Shown: in pieces, positions 9,369 to 20,248 of the stretch | Position numbering within the stretch: the first letter of the stretch is position 1 | Layout of the letters: every line of letters starts with the position of its first letter | From: Solibacillus faecavium | Lineage (GTDB): Bacteria; Bacillota; Bacilli; Bacillales_A; Planococcaceae | Reading direction: 5' to 3' | Assembly: GCF_014836905.1 (NCBI RefSeq) | Contig: NZ_JACSPZ010000004.1 | Span: 62,001 to 126,000, forward strand | DNA: 64,000 bases | Made by a program: the position numbers and the translations under genes | Notes under the pieces: model-generated | Told to the model about the DNA's origin: nothing | The model's input: only the letters and a program-made list of their open reading frames with translations | Database searches by the model: none

Positions 9369-10253
9369 TTAGTTATTACGTCTTACAATATATTGCGCAA
9401 ATTGTTGAAGTAAGGAAGTATTAATGTCGATTTTTCTTAATGCTTCAATTGCCAGGTCGTAATGCTCATTAAGTTTGTTTTTTGCCCCTTCTAACGTTAG
9501 TAATGCAGGGTATGTACTTTTCTCACTTACAATATCTTTACCTGCTGTTTTACCTAGCTGTTCTGAAGTTCCCTCAATATCTAAAATGTCATCCTGGATT
9601 TGGAACGCTAAACCGATATGGTGTGCATATTCGACTAAAGCTTGTCGATCTGACTCACTAGCACCTGCTAAAACTGCACCTGATTCGATACTGAAGCGTA
9701 ATAATGCACCTGTTTTATTTACATGAACTGTTTCGAGCTCCTGTAAATTTAGTAGACGTTTTTCGCCATCCATATCCAAAATCTGTCCGCCGACCATTCC
9801 TTCTGCACCTGCAGCAACACTTAATAAATTTATTAGTTCAATTCGTTTTTCAGCAGGAATATCGTTCAGCCGAGCAATGACACCAAACGCAATTGTATTT
9901 AATGCATCTCCTGCCAAAGTTGCTAATGCTTCTCCATACACAACATGGTTCGTAGGTTTACCACGACGTAAATCATCATCATCCATACAAGGCAAGTCAT
10001 CATGGATTAAAGAATACGTATGAATCATTTCAACTGCTGAGCCAACTGTATAGCTTGCTTCCAGTGGTTGATTATACATTTCACAAACCGCTGCTACAAA
10101 TAATGGACGAATTCGTTTTCCGCCTGCTTTTAAAGAGTAAAGCATTGATTCTTTTAAATGGGCAGGTGCCTGAATTTTTTCAACAAGCTCATACATCGTC
10201 GCTTCAATTTGTGGAATATTTTTCAAGGTAAATTGTTTTAACGCGTTTTCCAT
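9369..10253 (-). CDS. ispA: Farnesyl diphosphate synthase IspA
   Basis: This trans-prenyltransferase builds farnesyl diphosphate from IPP and DMAPP. The first aspartate-rich motif DDLPCMDDDD spans residues 85-94 and is followed by LRRGKP; the second motif is QIQDDILDIEG. KAGGKRIRP near 43-50 binds the diphosphate. Length (294) is normal. It starts 3 bp after the xseB stop and precedes dxs, the usual Bacillus arrangement of xseA-xseB-ispA-dxs. Confidence 0.96.
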   Translation of the reverse strand: MENALKQFTLKNIPQIEATMYELVEKIQAPAHLKESMLYSLKAGGKRIRPLFVAAVCEMYNQPLEASYTVGSAVEMIHTYSLIHDDLPCMDDDDLRRGKPTNHVVYGEALATLAGDALNTIAFGVIARLNDIPAEKRIELINLLSVAAGAEGMVGGQILDMDGEKRLLNLQELETVHVNKTGALLRFSIESGAVLAGASESDRQALVEYAHHIGLAFQIQDDILDIEGTSEQLGKTAGKDIVSEKSTYPALLTLEGAKNKLNEHYDLAIEALRKIDINTSLLQQFAQYIVRRNN

Positions 10254-10256
10254 TAG

Positions 10257-10484
10257 TTAGTCTTCTCCATTTCCCTGTTGGAAAGCTTTCTTTTCACCAT
10301 CTTCTCCAACGATTGAAATTAATTGCTGTTCTGCACTTTGAAGTGTGTCATGGCACAGCTTGGAAAGTTCCATACCTTTTTTATATAGATCGATTGCTTC
10401 TTCTAAAGGCACGTCACCTTGCTCAAGCTTGCGTACTACTTCTTCCAGTTCTGTCATTGCTGTCGCAAATGTTGGTTTTGTCAC
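10257..10484 (-). CDS. xseB: Exodeoxyribonuclease VII small subunit
   Basis: XseB is a 75-residue helical protein that binds the coiled-coil arms of XseA in exonuclease VII. The conserved stretch ATAMTELEEVVRKLEQGD and LEEAIDLYKKGMELSKLC is present. The start is GTG, overlapping the xseA stop by four bases (GTGA), so it is translationally coupled to xseA. An acidic tail follows the helices. Family and context agree fully. Confidence 0.95.
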   Translation of the reverse strand: MTKPTFATAMTELEEVVRKLEQGDVPLEEAIDLYKKGMELSKLCHDTLQSAEQQLISIVGEDGEKKAFQQGNGED

Positions 10485-11839
10485 TTTACTTCCCCATCCT
10501 TATTCACATGCTTTTTTTCGACCTTTGCTTCTGCAAATCCGTCTTGAAACGTTACATGAAGAGTGTCGCCTTTTTCTAAGTCATGAATTGATTTTACTAC
10601 GTTTTCCTCTTTATATGCTACGCTAAAGCCCTTACTCATAAGAGCGAGTGGATTTAATGCCTCCAGCATACGCAATTGGTTAGTAAAAGCGACTTTGCTT
10701 TGTGCGAGTTGCTGCTGCATTCGCTGCGTCAATAGCTCTGTTTGATGGCTCAATTGCTGTTTCGCTGCCGATAACTGATAACTCGGCGAATGTAGCTTCA
10801 TTTTACTGTCGATCGTTTGTAGCTTTGATTTTTCATTCAGCAAATATAGCTTTGTTGCATTTTGCAGTGCAGCATCCGTTTGGGCCAGTCTTTCAATAAA
10901 AGGACGATATAATCGCTCAGGTGTTGCAAGTGGATAAGAATTTTGTAATTTTGTTAATCGATTACGCTCAAAATTGAGACGCGATGTCATCATTTGATGG
11001 AGAATTGATTGATGATGCAAAATTTGCTGATAAAGCTGTTGCTGATTAGGTACAGCCAGTTCTGCTGCCGCCGTTGGAGTAGGAGCACGTAAATCCGCGA
11101 CAAAATCCGCAATCGTCGTATCTGTTTCATGTCCTACAGCACTAATGATTGGAATGCGGCTTTCAAAGATGGCCCGCGCCACGATTTCTTCATTAAATGC
11201 CCATAAGTCCTCAATTGATCCACCACCACGTCCGACAATAAGAACATCACAAAGAGCATGCCGATTCGCCAAATAGATATTTTCTGTAATTTTTGGCGCT
11301 GCCCCAGCCCCTTGAACAAGCGTTGGGTAAATTAATATTTCCGCCTGTGGATAGCGTCGTTTAATCGTCGTACAAATGTCCCGAATTGCTGCACCGGTAG
11401 TAGCTGTTAAAACCCCGATCGTTTTTGGATATTGTGGAATCGGCTGTTTAAAATTTTGATTGAACAATCCTTCTTTTTGAAGTCGTTCCTTCAATTGATT
11501 AAAGGCAACGAAAAGACCACCAATTCCATCTGGCTCCATCGTTTGGGCATATAATTGATATACACCGCTTGCCTCATATACGTTGACATCTCCACGTATG
11601 AATACTTTCATCCCCTCTTCAGGTTTAAACGAAAGTTTGGAAGCTTGTGTACGGAACATTGTGGATGTTATACGTGCACTATCGTCTTTTAACGTAAAAT
11701 AAATATGACCTGAACTATGTACTTTTACATTCGAAAGCTCCCCCGTTACATACACATCACGTAAATGGGGATCGGCATCAAATTTTCGTTTAATATATTT
11801 CGTTAATGCTTTTACGGATAAATAAGAAGTCGAAGTCAT
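10481..11839 (-). CDS. xseA: Exodeoxyribonuclease VII large subunit
   Basis: XseA is the catalytic subunit of exonuclease VII, which degrades single-stranded DNA from both ends. The N-terminal OB fold (about 5-100) contains SSGHIYFTLKD. The nuclease domain contains IGVLTATTGAAIRDI, VGRGGGSIEDLWAFNEE and AVGHETDTTIADFVADLRAPTPTAAAE-type motifs. The long helical C-terminal half (about 270-400) is the XseB-binding region. Length (452) is typical. It is separated from folD by a strong terminator, so the xseA-to-tlyA genes form their own unit. Confidence 0.97.
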   Translation of the reverse strand: MTSTSYLSVKALTKYIKRKFDADPHLRDVYVTGELSNVKVHSSGHIYFTLKDDSARITSTMFRTQASKLSFKPEEGMKVFIRGDVNVYEASGVYQLYAQTMEPDGIGGLFVAFNQLKERLQKEGLFNQNFKQPIPQYPKTIGVLTATTGAAIRDICTTIKRRYPQAEILIYPTLVQGAGAAPKITENIYLANRHALCDVLIVGRGGGSIEDLWAFNEEIVARAIFESRIPIISAVGHETDTTIADFVADLRAPTPTAAAELAVPNQQQLYQQILHHQSILHQMMTSRLNFERNRLTKLQNSYPLATPERLYRPFIERLAQTDAALQNATKLYLLNEKSKLQTIDSKMKLHSPSYQLSAAKQQLSHQTELLTQRMQQQLAQSKVAFTNQLRMLEALNPLALMSKGFSVAYKEENVVKSIHDLEKGDTLHVTFQDGFAEAKVEKKHVNKDGEVK

Positions 11840-11977
11840 ATACGTACTGCTCCTTTACGATAGGATATTTCAATAATTTTGTTTTTTTATGCCTTTTATG
11901 GACAAAGTTTTTTCACAGTGATGAGTCTACAAAGTAACATTCAACTCATTATTATATTTAATTATTGCCTATTTAAG

Positions 11978-12013
11978 CGAAAAAACACGATTTTGATCTA
12001 CGTCAAAATCGTG
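11978..12013 (-). terminator. folD terminator
   Basis: A perfect 11-bp stem (CACGATTTTGA at 11986-11996, TCAAAATCGTG at 12003-12013) is followed on the minus strand by TTTTTTCGCTT. It lies 15 bp after the folD stop. Confidence 0.85.
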
Positions 12014-12028
12014 ATTTTTGAAGTTAGA

Positions 12029-12892
12029 TTATTCCGCTTGACGTTCTAACTCTTTTTCAGCTGCCTGCACTGTATTTTCCAATAGCATTGTAATAGTCAT
12101 TGGACCTACACCGCCTGGCACTGGTGTAATATGAGAAGCGATTCCCTGAACATCATCAAAGTTCACGTCTCCGCATAAATGATTTTCTTCATCACGGTTA
12201 ATCCCAACATCAATAATAACCGCACCTTCTTTAATGTGCTCACTTGTAATAAAGTTCGCACGGCCAACTGCTGCGATTAAAATATCCGCTTGTTTCGTGA
12301 AAGATGGCAAATCAGGTGTTTTTGAATGAGTATATGTAACGGTTGCATCTTTTTGTAGTAGTAGTTGCCCCATTGGCTTCCCAACGATATGGCTACGACC
12401 TACGATGACCGCATGCTTTCCGGCAACATCAATTCCGGAGTGTTCAAGTAATTTCATCACCCCGTAAGGTGTACATGGCAAGTATGTATCCTGTCCTAAC
12501 ATCATTTTCCCTACGCTAATCGGCGAGAAACCGTCCACGTCTTTTTCCGGGGAAATTGTTTGGATAACTTTATCTTCATCGATATGCTTCGGTAAAGGGA
12601 GTTGAACAAGAATACCGTGAATATCTTTACGATTGTTTAATTCACGAATTTGTTGAAGTAAAGCTTGTTCGGAAATATCTTCCGGGAGTTTGATTAAGTC
12701 TGAAAACATACCAATTTGCTCACAAGACTTTTGCTTGTTGGCAACATATGTTTTTGAAGCCGGGTTATCCCCCACTAAAATAACTGCTAATCCAGGTGTT
12801 ACCCCTTTTGCTTTAAGCACCTGGACACGTGCCGCAACTCCTGTTCGAATTTCCTGACCGATTTCTTTACCATTGATAATTATACTTGACAT
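12029..12892 (-). CDS. folD: Bifunctional methylenetetrahydrofolate dehydrogenase/cyclohydrolase FolD
   Basis: FolD interconverts 5,10-methylene-, methenyl- and 10-formyl-tetrahydrofolate in one-carbon metabolism. The catalytic lysine region is SKTYVANKQKSCEQIG, the NADP site is IVGRSHIVGKPMGQLL, and the C-terminal signature is PVPGGVGPMT. The open frame extends 19 codons further upstream, but I start at the ATG of MSSIIINGKEIG (12892) because GGAAGGAGTAACAAC directly precedes it and family proteins begin here. The product is 287 residues. nusB lies upstream on the same strand. Confidence 0.97.
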   Translation of the reverse strand: MSSIIINGKEIGQEIRTGVAARVQVLKAKGVTPGLAVILVGDNPASKTYVANKQKSCEQIGMFSDLIKLPEDISEQALLQQIRELNNRKDIHGILVQLPLPKHIDEDKVIQTISPEKDVDGFSPISVGKMMLGQDTYLPCTPYGVMKLLEHSGIDVAGKHAVIVGRSHIVGKPMGQLLLQKDATVTYTHSKTPDLPSFTKQADILIAAVGRANFITSEHIKEGAVIIDVGINRDEENHLCGDVNFDDVQGIASHITPVPGGVGPMTITMLLENTVQAAEKELERQAE

Positions 12893-13005
12893 GTTGTTAC
12901 TCCTTCCAGTGATCACGACAATTTGGAAGGTCACCAAAATTATTGACAACCAACCAATTTAAATCTCATATATTAATCTTTATAGATTTGTATACATTTA
13001 TTGAT

Positions 13006-13392
13006 TTATTGCTCAGTAAATTTCGAAAGTACACCATTGACGAACTTGCTTGATTTTTCGTCACTGAATGTTTTGCAAAGCTCAATTGCTTCATTCATTA
13101 CAACTTTGTTTGGTGTTTCTGCCTCATACAATAATTCGTATACGGCTAATCGCAGTACAGTTCTCTCAATTTTTGGTAGACGGCTAATCGTCCATTTTTC
13201 CAAGTTTTTTTCTAGCGCTTGGTCAATTGCTTCCAAGTTTTCAGTTGTCCCACGAACTAATTGTTCCAAAAAGGCATTCGATTTTTGTTCTTCTTCAAGA
13301 ACATGACCAATCGCCTCTTCTATTGAAAGTTCTGTGCTGTCTAACTGAAACAAAGCTTGCAACGCTTTTTGGCGCGCCTCTGTTCGTTTCAT
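13006..13392 (-). CDS. nusB: Transcription antitermination factor NusB
   Basis: NusB is an all-helical RNA-binding protein that, with NusE (S10), promotes rRNA antitermination. The 128-residue product starts MKRTEARQKALQALFQLD and contains LPKIERTVLRLAVYELLY and NEAIELCKTFSDEKSSKFVNGVL, all family hallmarks. The ribosome site is AAGGAGAG. In B. subtilis nusB is immediately downstream of yqhY; here about 4.7 kb of other genes separate them. Confidence 0.97.
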   Translation of the reverse strand: MKRTEARQKALQALFQLDSTELSIEEAIGHVLEEEQKSNAFLEQLVRGTTENLEAIDQALEKNLEKWTISRLPKIERTVLRLAVYELLYEAETPNKVVMNEAIELCKTFSDEKSSKFVNGVLSKFTEQ

Positions 13393-13529
13393 AAATTAAA
13401 GCTCTCCTTCATAAGTAGCATTACTTGTTATCATAGCATATTTTGCAAGGCATAGCACAGTTTGACCGAAATTTTTTGGCGGTAAAAAGAGATTTGTGTA
13501 AACTATCTTAAAATGGTGAAATTTGCGCT

Positions 13530-13565
13530 AAAAAAACGACATGTTTAAGTAAAACAACATGTCGT
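13530..13565 (-). terminator. Terminator of the 88-residue unknown gene
   Basis: A perfect 10-bp stem (ACGACATGTT at 13536-13545, AACATGTCGT at 13556-13565) is followed on the minus strand by TTTTTTTAGC, about 30 bp after the stop of the small gene. Confidence 0.8.
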
Positions 13566-13596
13566 TCCTATACTTTATATACAAGATTTCAAATTA

Positions 13597-13863
13597 CTAA
13601 TTGTTCTGAAGCGGAATCATCAGTGTACCGGTTTCACGCTTGTCGTTTTCCGAACCTGGGAATTCAAATAGGTAAGTAATTTGCTCTATCGATTCCTTTA
13701 GTACAAAGAACTGAAAATGCTCCATATTTTCCAGGAAATATCGGATGTCCTGCATCGCCATTAACTCCCCTACCTCTTCATAATGCGCTAATGCTTGTTT
13801 AAAGTAGGCGGTTATTAAGGTTAAATCCTCTTCATTTGCCATACGAATATAATCTTTACTCAT
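13597..13863 (-). CDS. Small protein of unknown function
   Basis: I do not recognise this 88-residue acidic, soluble protein. It begins MSKDYIRMANEEDLTLITAY and is predicted mostly helical, with an aromatic-rich middle (HFQFFVLKE, ITYLFEFPG). No signal peptide, membrane segment or metal motif is visible. It has a clear ribosome site (GAGGAG), its own extended -10 promoter and its own terminator, so it is an independent transcription unit between glpK and nusB. That isolation and clean signals support it as a real gene. Confidence 0.75.
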   Translation of the reverse strand: MSKDYIRMANEEDLTLITAYFKQALAHYEEVGELMAMQDIRYFLENMEHFQFFVLKESIEQITYLFEFPGSENDKRETGTLMIPLQNN

Positions 13864-13894
13864 GTTTATTAACTCCTCAACTAGACTATGACAT

Positions 13895-13903
13895 ATTATA
13901 GCA
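13895..13903 (-). promoter_or_regulatory. Extended -10 promoter of the 88-residue gene
   Basis: The minus strand reads TGCTATAAT, a perfect extended -10 element (TGnTATAAT). No good -35 is present, as is common for extended -10 promoters. It lies about 30 bp before the start codon. Confidence 0.55.
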
Positions 13904-13935
13904 TAATTCGGAAAAGGTATGAGACTGACAGCCCC

Positions 13936-16235
<2,300 letters not shown>

Positions 16236-16246
16236 TCACTCCACCT

Positions 16247-17893
16247 CTATTTGTTGGATATTGTTACGTTTTTTAGTTCGTTTTCGAGTTGTTGTATTTG
16301 GTACTGCTTTTGATTTTCTGTCCAGTTCAAATATTCGGCCATTTCATTTATTACGGTTTCTTTATAGCGTCTTACCAAATCTATATTAAATAGTAGCGCA
16401 CCCGTTCTGCGAATAAAGAAGTCTGTAGGGGTACATGCAAATTCCTCATTCATCGCATAATAAAGCTGACCATATACAATGGGCGGTAAATCTCCTTTAG
16501 CCTGTGAGATATAATGAAATACCTTATCGACATTCGTTCCGTAAAACTTCGCTAAATAGCGGCTTTGATCTTCTGTTAACCCATATTGCTGTCCCATTAT
16601 AGTACGCTTACTGACAAATCGTTCAAAATATTTAGAGCCACTCATATCTCCGCCTGAAATAGGGAGATTCTTTGTAATGGACTTCCCGTATGACTGCTGA
16701 TATTCCTCATTTAGCTGTGAAACAACTAAGTCCACAATTTTTTCAGCCATTTTCCGGTAACCTGTCAGTTTCCCACCGGCAATTGTAATAAGCCCGCTTT
16801 CAGACTGCCATATTTCATCTTTCCTTGAAATTTCGGAAGGAGCTTTCCCTTCTTCATGAATAAGTGGTCGGACACCTGCCCAAGCGGACTCTATTTTTTC
16901 TTCAGTTATTTGCAATTGAGGGAACATATAATGAATCGCATCCAAAATATATTGACGGTCTTCTTTTGTAATATCCATATCCTTTGGATCACCATCATAA
17001 AAAGTATCCGTTGTCCCTACATAAGTTTTTCCATCGCGGGGAATCGCAAAAATCATTCTTCCGTCATTTTCCGTATCAAAATAAATAGCCTGCTGTAACG
17101 GGAAATCTTCCTCGTCAAAAACAAGATGGACACCTTTCGATAAAATAAGGTGTTTATTATTGAACTCTCCATCTAATTTTCGTACGTCATCCACCCAAGG
17201 ACCTGCCGCATTTACTACCTTCTTTGCTTTAATGGCATATTGGTCACCCGTTAATTGATCTTCTACCTTTACTGTGGAAAAGGCTAAGTTAGTTGATTCA
17301 AATCCAACCACTTTCAAATAATTCATTGCCATTGCTCCATTAGCGGCTGCCGCCTTCATCACTTCAATTGTAAGCCGGGAATCGTCTGTTCGATATTCCA
17401 CATAGACTCCCCCTCCAAGTAAACCATCCTTTTTAATAAGTGGTTCGCGGGCAATAGTCTCATCTGCAGAAAGCATAAATCTTCTTTCATCCTTTTTAAC
17501 GCTCGCTAAAATATCGTATACTTTCAAACCAAGCGCCGTTGAGAATGTACCGAACGTCCCACCTTTGTGAAACGGCAGCAGCATCCATACAGGTGTCGTC
17601 ACATGAGGCCCATTTTCATATACAATTGCTCTTTCACGTCCTAGTTGTGCTACTTCCTTAATTTCAAATTGCTTCAAATAGCGCAATCCTCCATGCACAA
17701 GCTTCGTTGAACGGCTACTCGTTCCTTCTGCAAAATCTTGCATTTCTGCCAATCCTACCTTCAATCCTCGTGTTGCAGCATCAAGCGCAATACCTGCCCC
17801 TGTAATGCCGCCTCCTATCACAAAAAGATCAAACGTTTCTTCTTGGAATACTTTTTTCATTTGTTCTCTAGCTGTTGCTGAAAAGTTTCCCAT
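16247..17893 (-). CDS. glpD: Aerobic glycerol-3-phosphate dehydrogenase
   Basis: GlpD oxidises glycerol 3-phosphate to dihydroxyacetone phosphate at the membrane, passing electrons to quinone. The FAD-binding dinucleotide fold is at about 22-50 (LFVIGGGITGAGIALDAATRG), followed by GTSSRSTKLVHGGLRYL. The substrate region contains AGVRPL and GGKLTGYRKMAE. Length (548) matches the Bacillus enzyme. It leads the operon glpD-glpF-glpK, an order different from B. subtilis, where glpFK and glpD are separate units. The ribosome site is TTAGGAGGAAA. Confidence 0.96.
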   Translation of the reverse strand: MGNFSATAREQMKKVFQEETFDLFVIGGGITGAGIALDAATRGLKVGLAEMQDFAEGTSSRSTKLVHGGLRYLKQFEIKEVAQLGRERAIVYENGPHVTTPVWMLLPFHKGGTFGTFSTALGLKVYDILASVKKDERRFMLSADETIAREPLIKKDGLLGGGVYVEYRTDDSRLTIEVMKAAAANGAMAMNYLKVVGFESTNLAFSTVKVEDQLTGDQYAIKAKKVVNAAGPWVDDVRKLDGEFNNKHLILSKGVHLVFDEEDFPLQQAIYFDTENDGRMIFAIPRDGKTYVGTTDTFYDGDPKDMDITKEDRQYILDAIHYMFPQLQITEEKIESAWAGVRPLIHEEGKAPSEISRKDEIWQSESGLITIAGGKLTGYRKMAEKIVDLVVSQLNEEYQQSYGKSITKNLPISGGDMSGSKYFERFVSKRTIMGQQYGLTEDQSRYLAKFYGTNVDKVFHYISQAKGDLPPIVYGQLYYAMNEEFACTPTDFFIRRTGALLFNIDLVRRYKETVINEMAEYLNWTENQKQYQIQQLENELKNVTISNK

Positions 17894-18013
17894 TAACGTT
17901 TCCTCCTAACTATACAAAACTGTTATTCTATACCCTATTTTTACCCTGTCCCTACACATAAATTCATAAAAGCAGGAAAAAATGAGTTCAACAATGCATA
18001 TTTGGACGTGCAC

Positions 18014-18050
18014 AACAAAAAACCGAGCTTTATTGGAAAATAAGCTCGGT
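18014..18050 (-). terminator. yqhY terminator
   Basis: A perfect stem (ACCGAGCTT at 18022-18030, AAGCTCGGT at 18042-18050) with AT-rich inner pairs is followed on the minus strand by TTTTTTGTTG. It lies about 20 bp after the yqhY stop and isolates it from glpD. Confidence 0.85.
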
Positions 18051-18069
18051 CACTTGGTTCATAATATTA

Positions 18070-18474
18070 TTATTCTGCGTCTTTTGTATTTTCGAACTGA
18101 ACACCCGTAATATGGATATTCACTTCACTCGTTTCAATAGCTGTCATATTTAGAATAGCTTGACGAATCGTTGTTTGTACATCTTTTGCTACTTTTGGAA
18201 TTGCAAAGCCATATTTCACCGTGCAGAAGACATCGATGACAATATTACCCTCTTCTGACATAGCCGATTTAATCCCTTTAGAATGTACTTTTTTACCGAA
18301 ACGCTCGGCAACACCTGATGCGAAATTTCCGCGTGTTGCTGCGATTCCTTCTACTTCCGTTGCAGCTATACCTGCAATTACTTCAATTACTTCTGGCGCT
18401 ACTTCAATCTTTCCTAGCTCTTCTTTGCCAACTGGTGTAGGTTGAACAAATGCTACATGTTGTTTCTCAGCCAT
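18070..18474 (-). CDS. yqhY: Asp23/Gls24-family protein YqhY
   Basis: This DUF322 (Asp23) family protein of 134 residues has the conserved KIEVAPEVIEVIAGIAATEVEGIA start of the domain and VFCTVKYGFAIPKVAKDVQ in the middle. YqhY is usually encoded with accB and accC and has been linked to control of acetyl-CoA carboxylase activity in Bacillus. Here it is a single-gene unit about 7 kb from accC, with its own terminator, so that genetic linkage is broken. The domain assignment is secure; the role is family knowledge. Confidence 0.93.
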   Translation of the reverse strand: MAEKQHVAFVQPTPVGKEELGKIEVAPEVIEVIAGIAATEVEGIAATRGNFASGVAERFGKKVHSKGIKSAMSEEGNIVIDVFCTVKYGFAIPKVAKDVQTTIRQAILNMTAIETSEVNIHITGVQFENTKDAE

Positions 18475-18608
18475 TTGCGATACATCCTCTCTTATGTAAA
18501 CTAATGGATTTCTAACGCTTTTACTTTAAATCCTTATGTTCAGTATACTACAATTATACACTTCATGTAGAATGGATACGCCACTTTTTCTAACAGGAAT
18601 GTTTATTC

Positions 18609-19679
18609 TCAGTCATTCCAAACAAATTGCCCCTGGTTTGGGTCTACTAGTTTAACGTCGTACTCCTCACAATAATGCTTTGCAGCAAATAATATATCCT
18701 GTCTTACTTTCAGCATAATCTCCGAGTCATTCGTATCGACAAAATAACGGATGAGAATACGACAACTATTCGGCCTAAGCTCATCCATTGCTACATGGAT
18801 GACATTTTTTGATGTCTTCGGATGCAGTGAAATCTGCTTACGTAATCTTTCAATGAACTTAACAATTGTCTCCTCGCTATTGTCATTTGAAAGAAATAAG
18901 TAATGCTCTACTTTCCGCTGTGTGCGTTTTGATAAATTGTATATAGGGCGATTCACCAAATAGGAGTTCGGTACATAGACCAGACCTTTATCGGACGTTT
19001 GAATAAGTGTACTTCGTAAATTAATATCTTCAATTGTCCCATCAATTTTTTCGTCACTGGACATTACCCAATCGCCAACTTGAAATGGTTTATCTAGCGC
19101 AACACTCATCCCGCCAAAAATATGAGCCAGCGTATCACGAATACCAAAAGCCAGCGCTACCCCGGTTAATCCAAGTGCTGTTAAAAACCCATTTAAATTA
19201 AAATTCCACAATGAAGCAATTGTAAACATTGCAATAGTCATAACAGCAACTTTACTAATCCGCAAGAAAAATGGTGTTAAAATATCCTGGTCTTTCCCCG
19301 TTTCAAAACGATGTGGATTTTTCAAATAAAAACTTAACACATCATAAAGTGCATAAAATGCAAAAAACACATAAACCGAATCAATATAAATACTTAGCTT
19401 TTCATTGTCAAATAGCCATACTTCCACTAAAAGCGATACTGCTATTACAATTAAACTGAAAATAAGCGCATTACGTAATGATGGATATACGCTCTTTGCA
19501 ATATCACTCATTACCGGATGACCTTTTTTATTTAACAAATCCGCTATTTTAAATAGAAGCGGGCGAATAATTAATCGGATGATAAGTATACCAACGATTA
19601 AAATCGCAGCAGCAGCTAATGCATCTGGTAATGTAGGTACAGTAACAGACGGTATTAACCATTTAATCGATTCCCACAT
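18609..19679 (-). CDS. MscS-family mechanosensitive ion channel
   Basis: The 356-residue membrane protein has about four N-terminal transmembrane segments (18-40, 70-95, 98-118, 140-165) before the MscS core. The pore-lining helix is Gly/Ala rich (FLTALGLTGVALAFGIRDTLAH), followed by the beta-domain signature KPFQVGDWVM and the loop VPNSYLVNRPIYNLSKR. Such channels open on membrane tension and release solutes during osmotic downshock. It is monocistronic. The presence of one more helix than E. coli MscS is common in YkuT-type homologues. Confidence 0.92.
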   Translation of the reverse strand: MWESIKWLIPSVTVPTLPDALAAAAILIVGILIIRLIIRPLLFKIADLLNKKGHPVMSDIAKSVYPSLRNALIFSLIVIAVSLLVEVWLFDNEKLSIYIDSVYVFFAFYALYDVLSFYLKNPHRFETGKDQDILTPFFLRISKVAVMTIAMFTIASLWNFNLNGFLTALGLTGVALAFGIRDTLAHIFGGMSVALDKPFQVGDWVMSSDEKIDGTIEDINLRSTLIQTSDKGLVYVPNSYLVNRPIYNLSKRTQRKVEHYLFLSNDNSEETIVKFIERLRKQISLHPKTSKNVIHVAMDELRPNSCRILIRYFVDTNDSEIMLKVRQDILFAAKHYCEEYDVKLVDPNQGQFVWND

Positions 19680-19786
19680 ATCTTCACCTTCTTTATAACA
19701 TTAAATCAAAATCATACCATGTAGTGAAATGGTTTGACTAATACAATAAGATTTCCGGAATTTTTAGTCTTTTCCCGTTTTATATC

Positions 19787-19815
19787 TTGATTATCAGTTC
19801 ATAAATTCGTATTAT
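19787..19815 (+). promoter_or_regulatory. Sigma-A-type promoter of the NTF2-like gene
   Basis: TTGATT (19787-19792) and TATTAT (19810-19815) are separated by exactly 17 bp and lie about 50 bp before the plus-strand start codon at 19868. Confidence 0.65.
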
Positions 19816-19867
19816 TTCCTTACAAACAATATGCTCAACTATTCAGCATTAAAACGGAGGTATCGTA

Positions 19868-20215
19868 ATGAAATCATTAAAGGAACAGTTTTTACAGTTA
19901 GAACAACAGCTCATGCTTTACCGTAAGCGTGATTTTACAGCTTATTTAAGCGAAGATTTCAAAGAATTTGGTTCCTCTGGTGGCATTATGGATAAAAAAT
20001 TTCTACTTGAAAATGTAACCGAACAAGGTATTAACAAAATCTATTATGACGTCACTGACTTTGAAGCGCTACTACTTACGGACGATATAGTTCAAACAAG
20101 GTTCATCACAATAAATCTAACAAATGGTAAACAACAAAATCGAAGCTCACTTTGGCGCAATGAAAATGGAACATGGCGTATGTTTTTTCATCAAGGTACA
20201 CCGGTGACAAAATAA
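19868..20215 (+). CDS. NTF2-like (DUF4440-type) protein
   Basis: This small 115-residue protein has the helix-rich N-terminus (LKEQFLQLEQQLMLYRKRDF) and strand-rich C-terminus (SLWRNENGTWRMFFHQGTPV) typical of the SnoaL/DUF4440 cone-shaped fold. Members bind small hydrophobic ligands or act as enzymes; no specific role can be assigned. The gene is transcribed alone on the plus strand from a good promoter, with ribosome site ACGGAGG. It is convergent with the VanW gene. Confidence 0.8.
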   Translation: MKSLKEQFLQLEQQLMLYRKRDFTAYLSEDFKEFGSSGGIMDKKFLLENVTEQGINKIYYDVTDFEALLLTDDIVQTRFITINLTNGKQQNRSSLWRNENGTWRMFFHQGTPVTK

Positions 20216-20241
20216 AAAGCTACTCCCGAGTTGAGAGCAGC
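20213..20241 (-). terminator. Terminator of the VanW-family gene
   Basis: Stem GCTACTC (20219-20225) pairs with GAGCAGC (20235-20241), with one wobble pair, and is followed on the minus strand by TTTTTATTTTG. It overlaps the 3' end of the convergent NTF2-like gene region. Confidence 0.65.
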
Positions 20242-20248
20242 CCATATA

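Noticed and set aside
12893-12949. FolD N-terminal extension
   Set aside because: The 19 additional residues contain the strong ribosome site of the downstream ATG and are absent from family proteins.
17894-18012. GlpP-type antiterminator or cre site upstream of glpD
   Set aside because: No stable hairpin with a T tract and no match to the cre consensus was seen.
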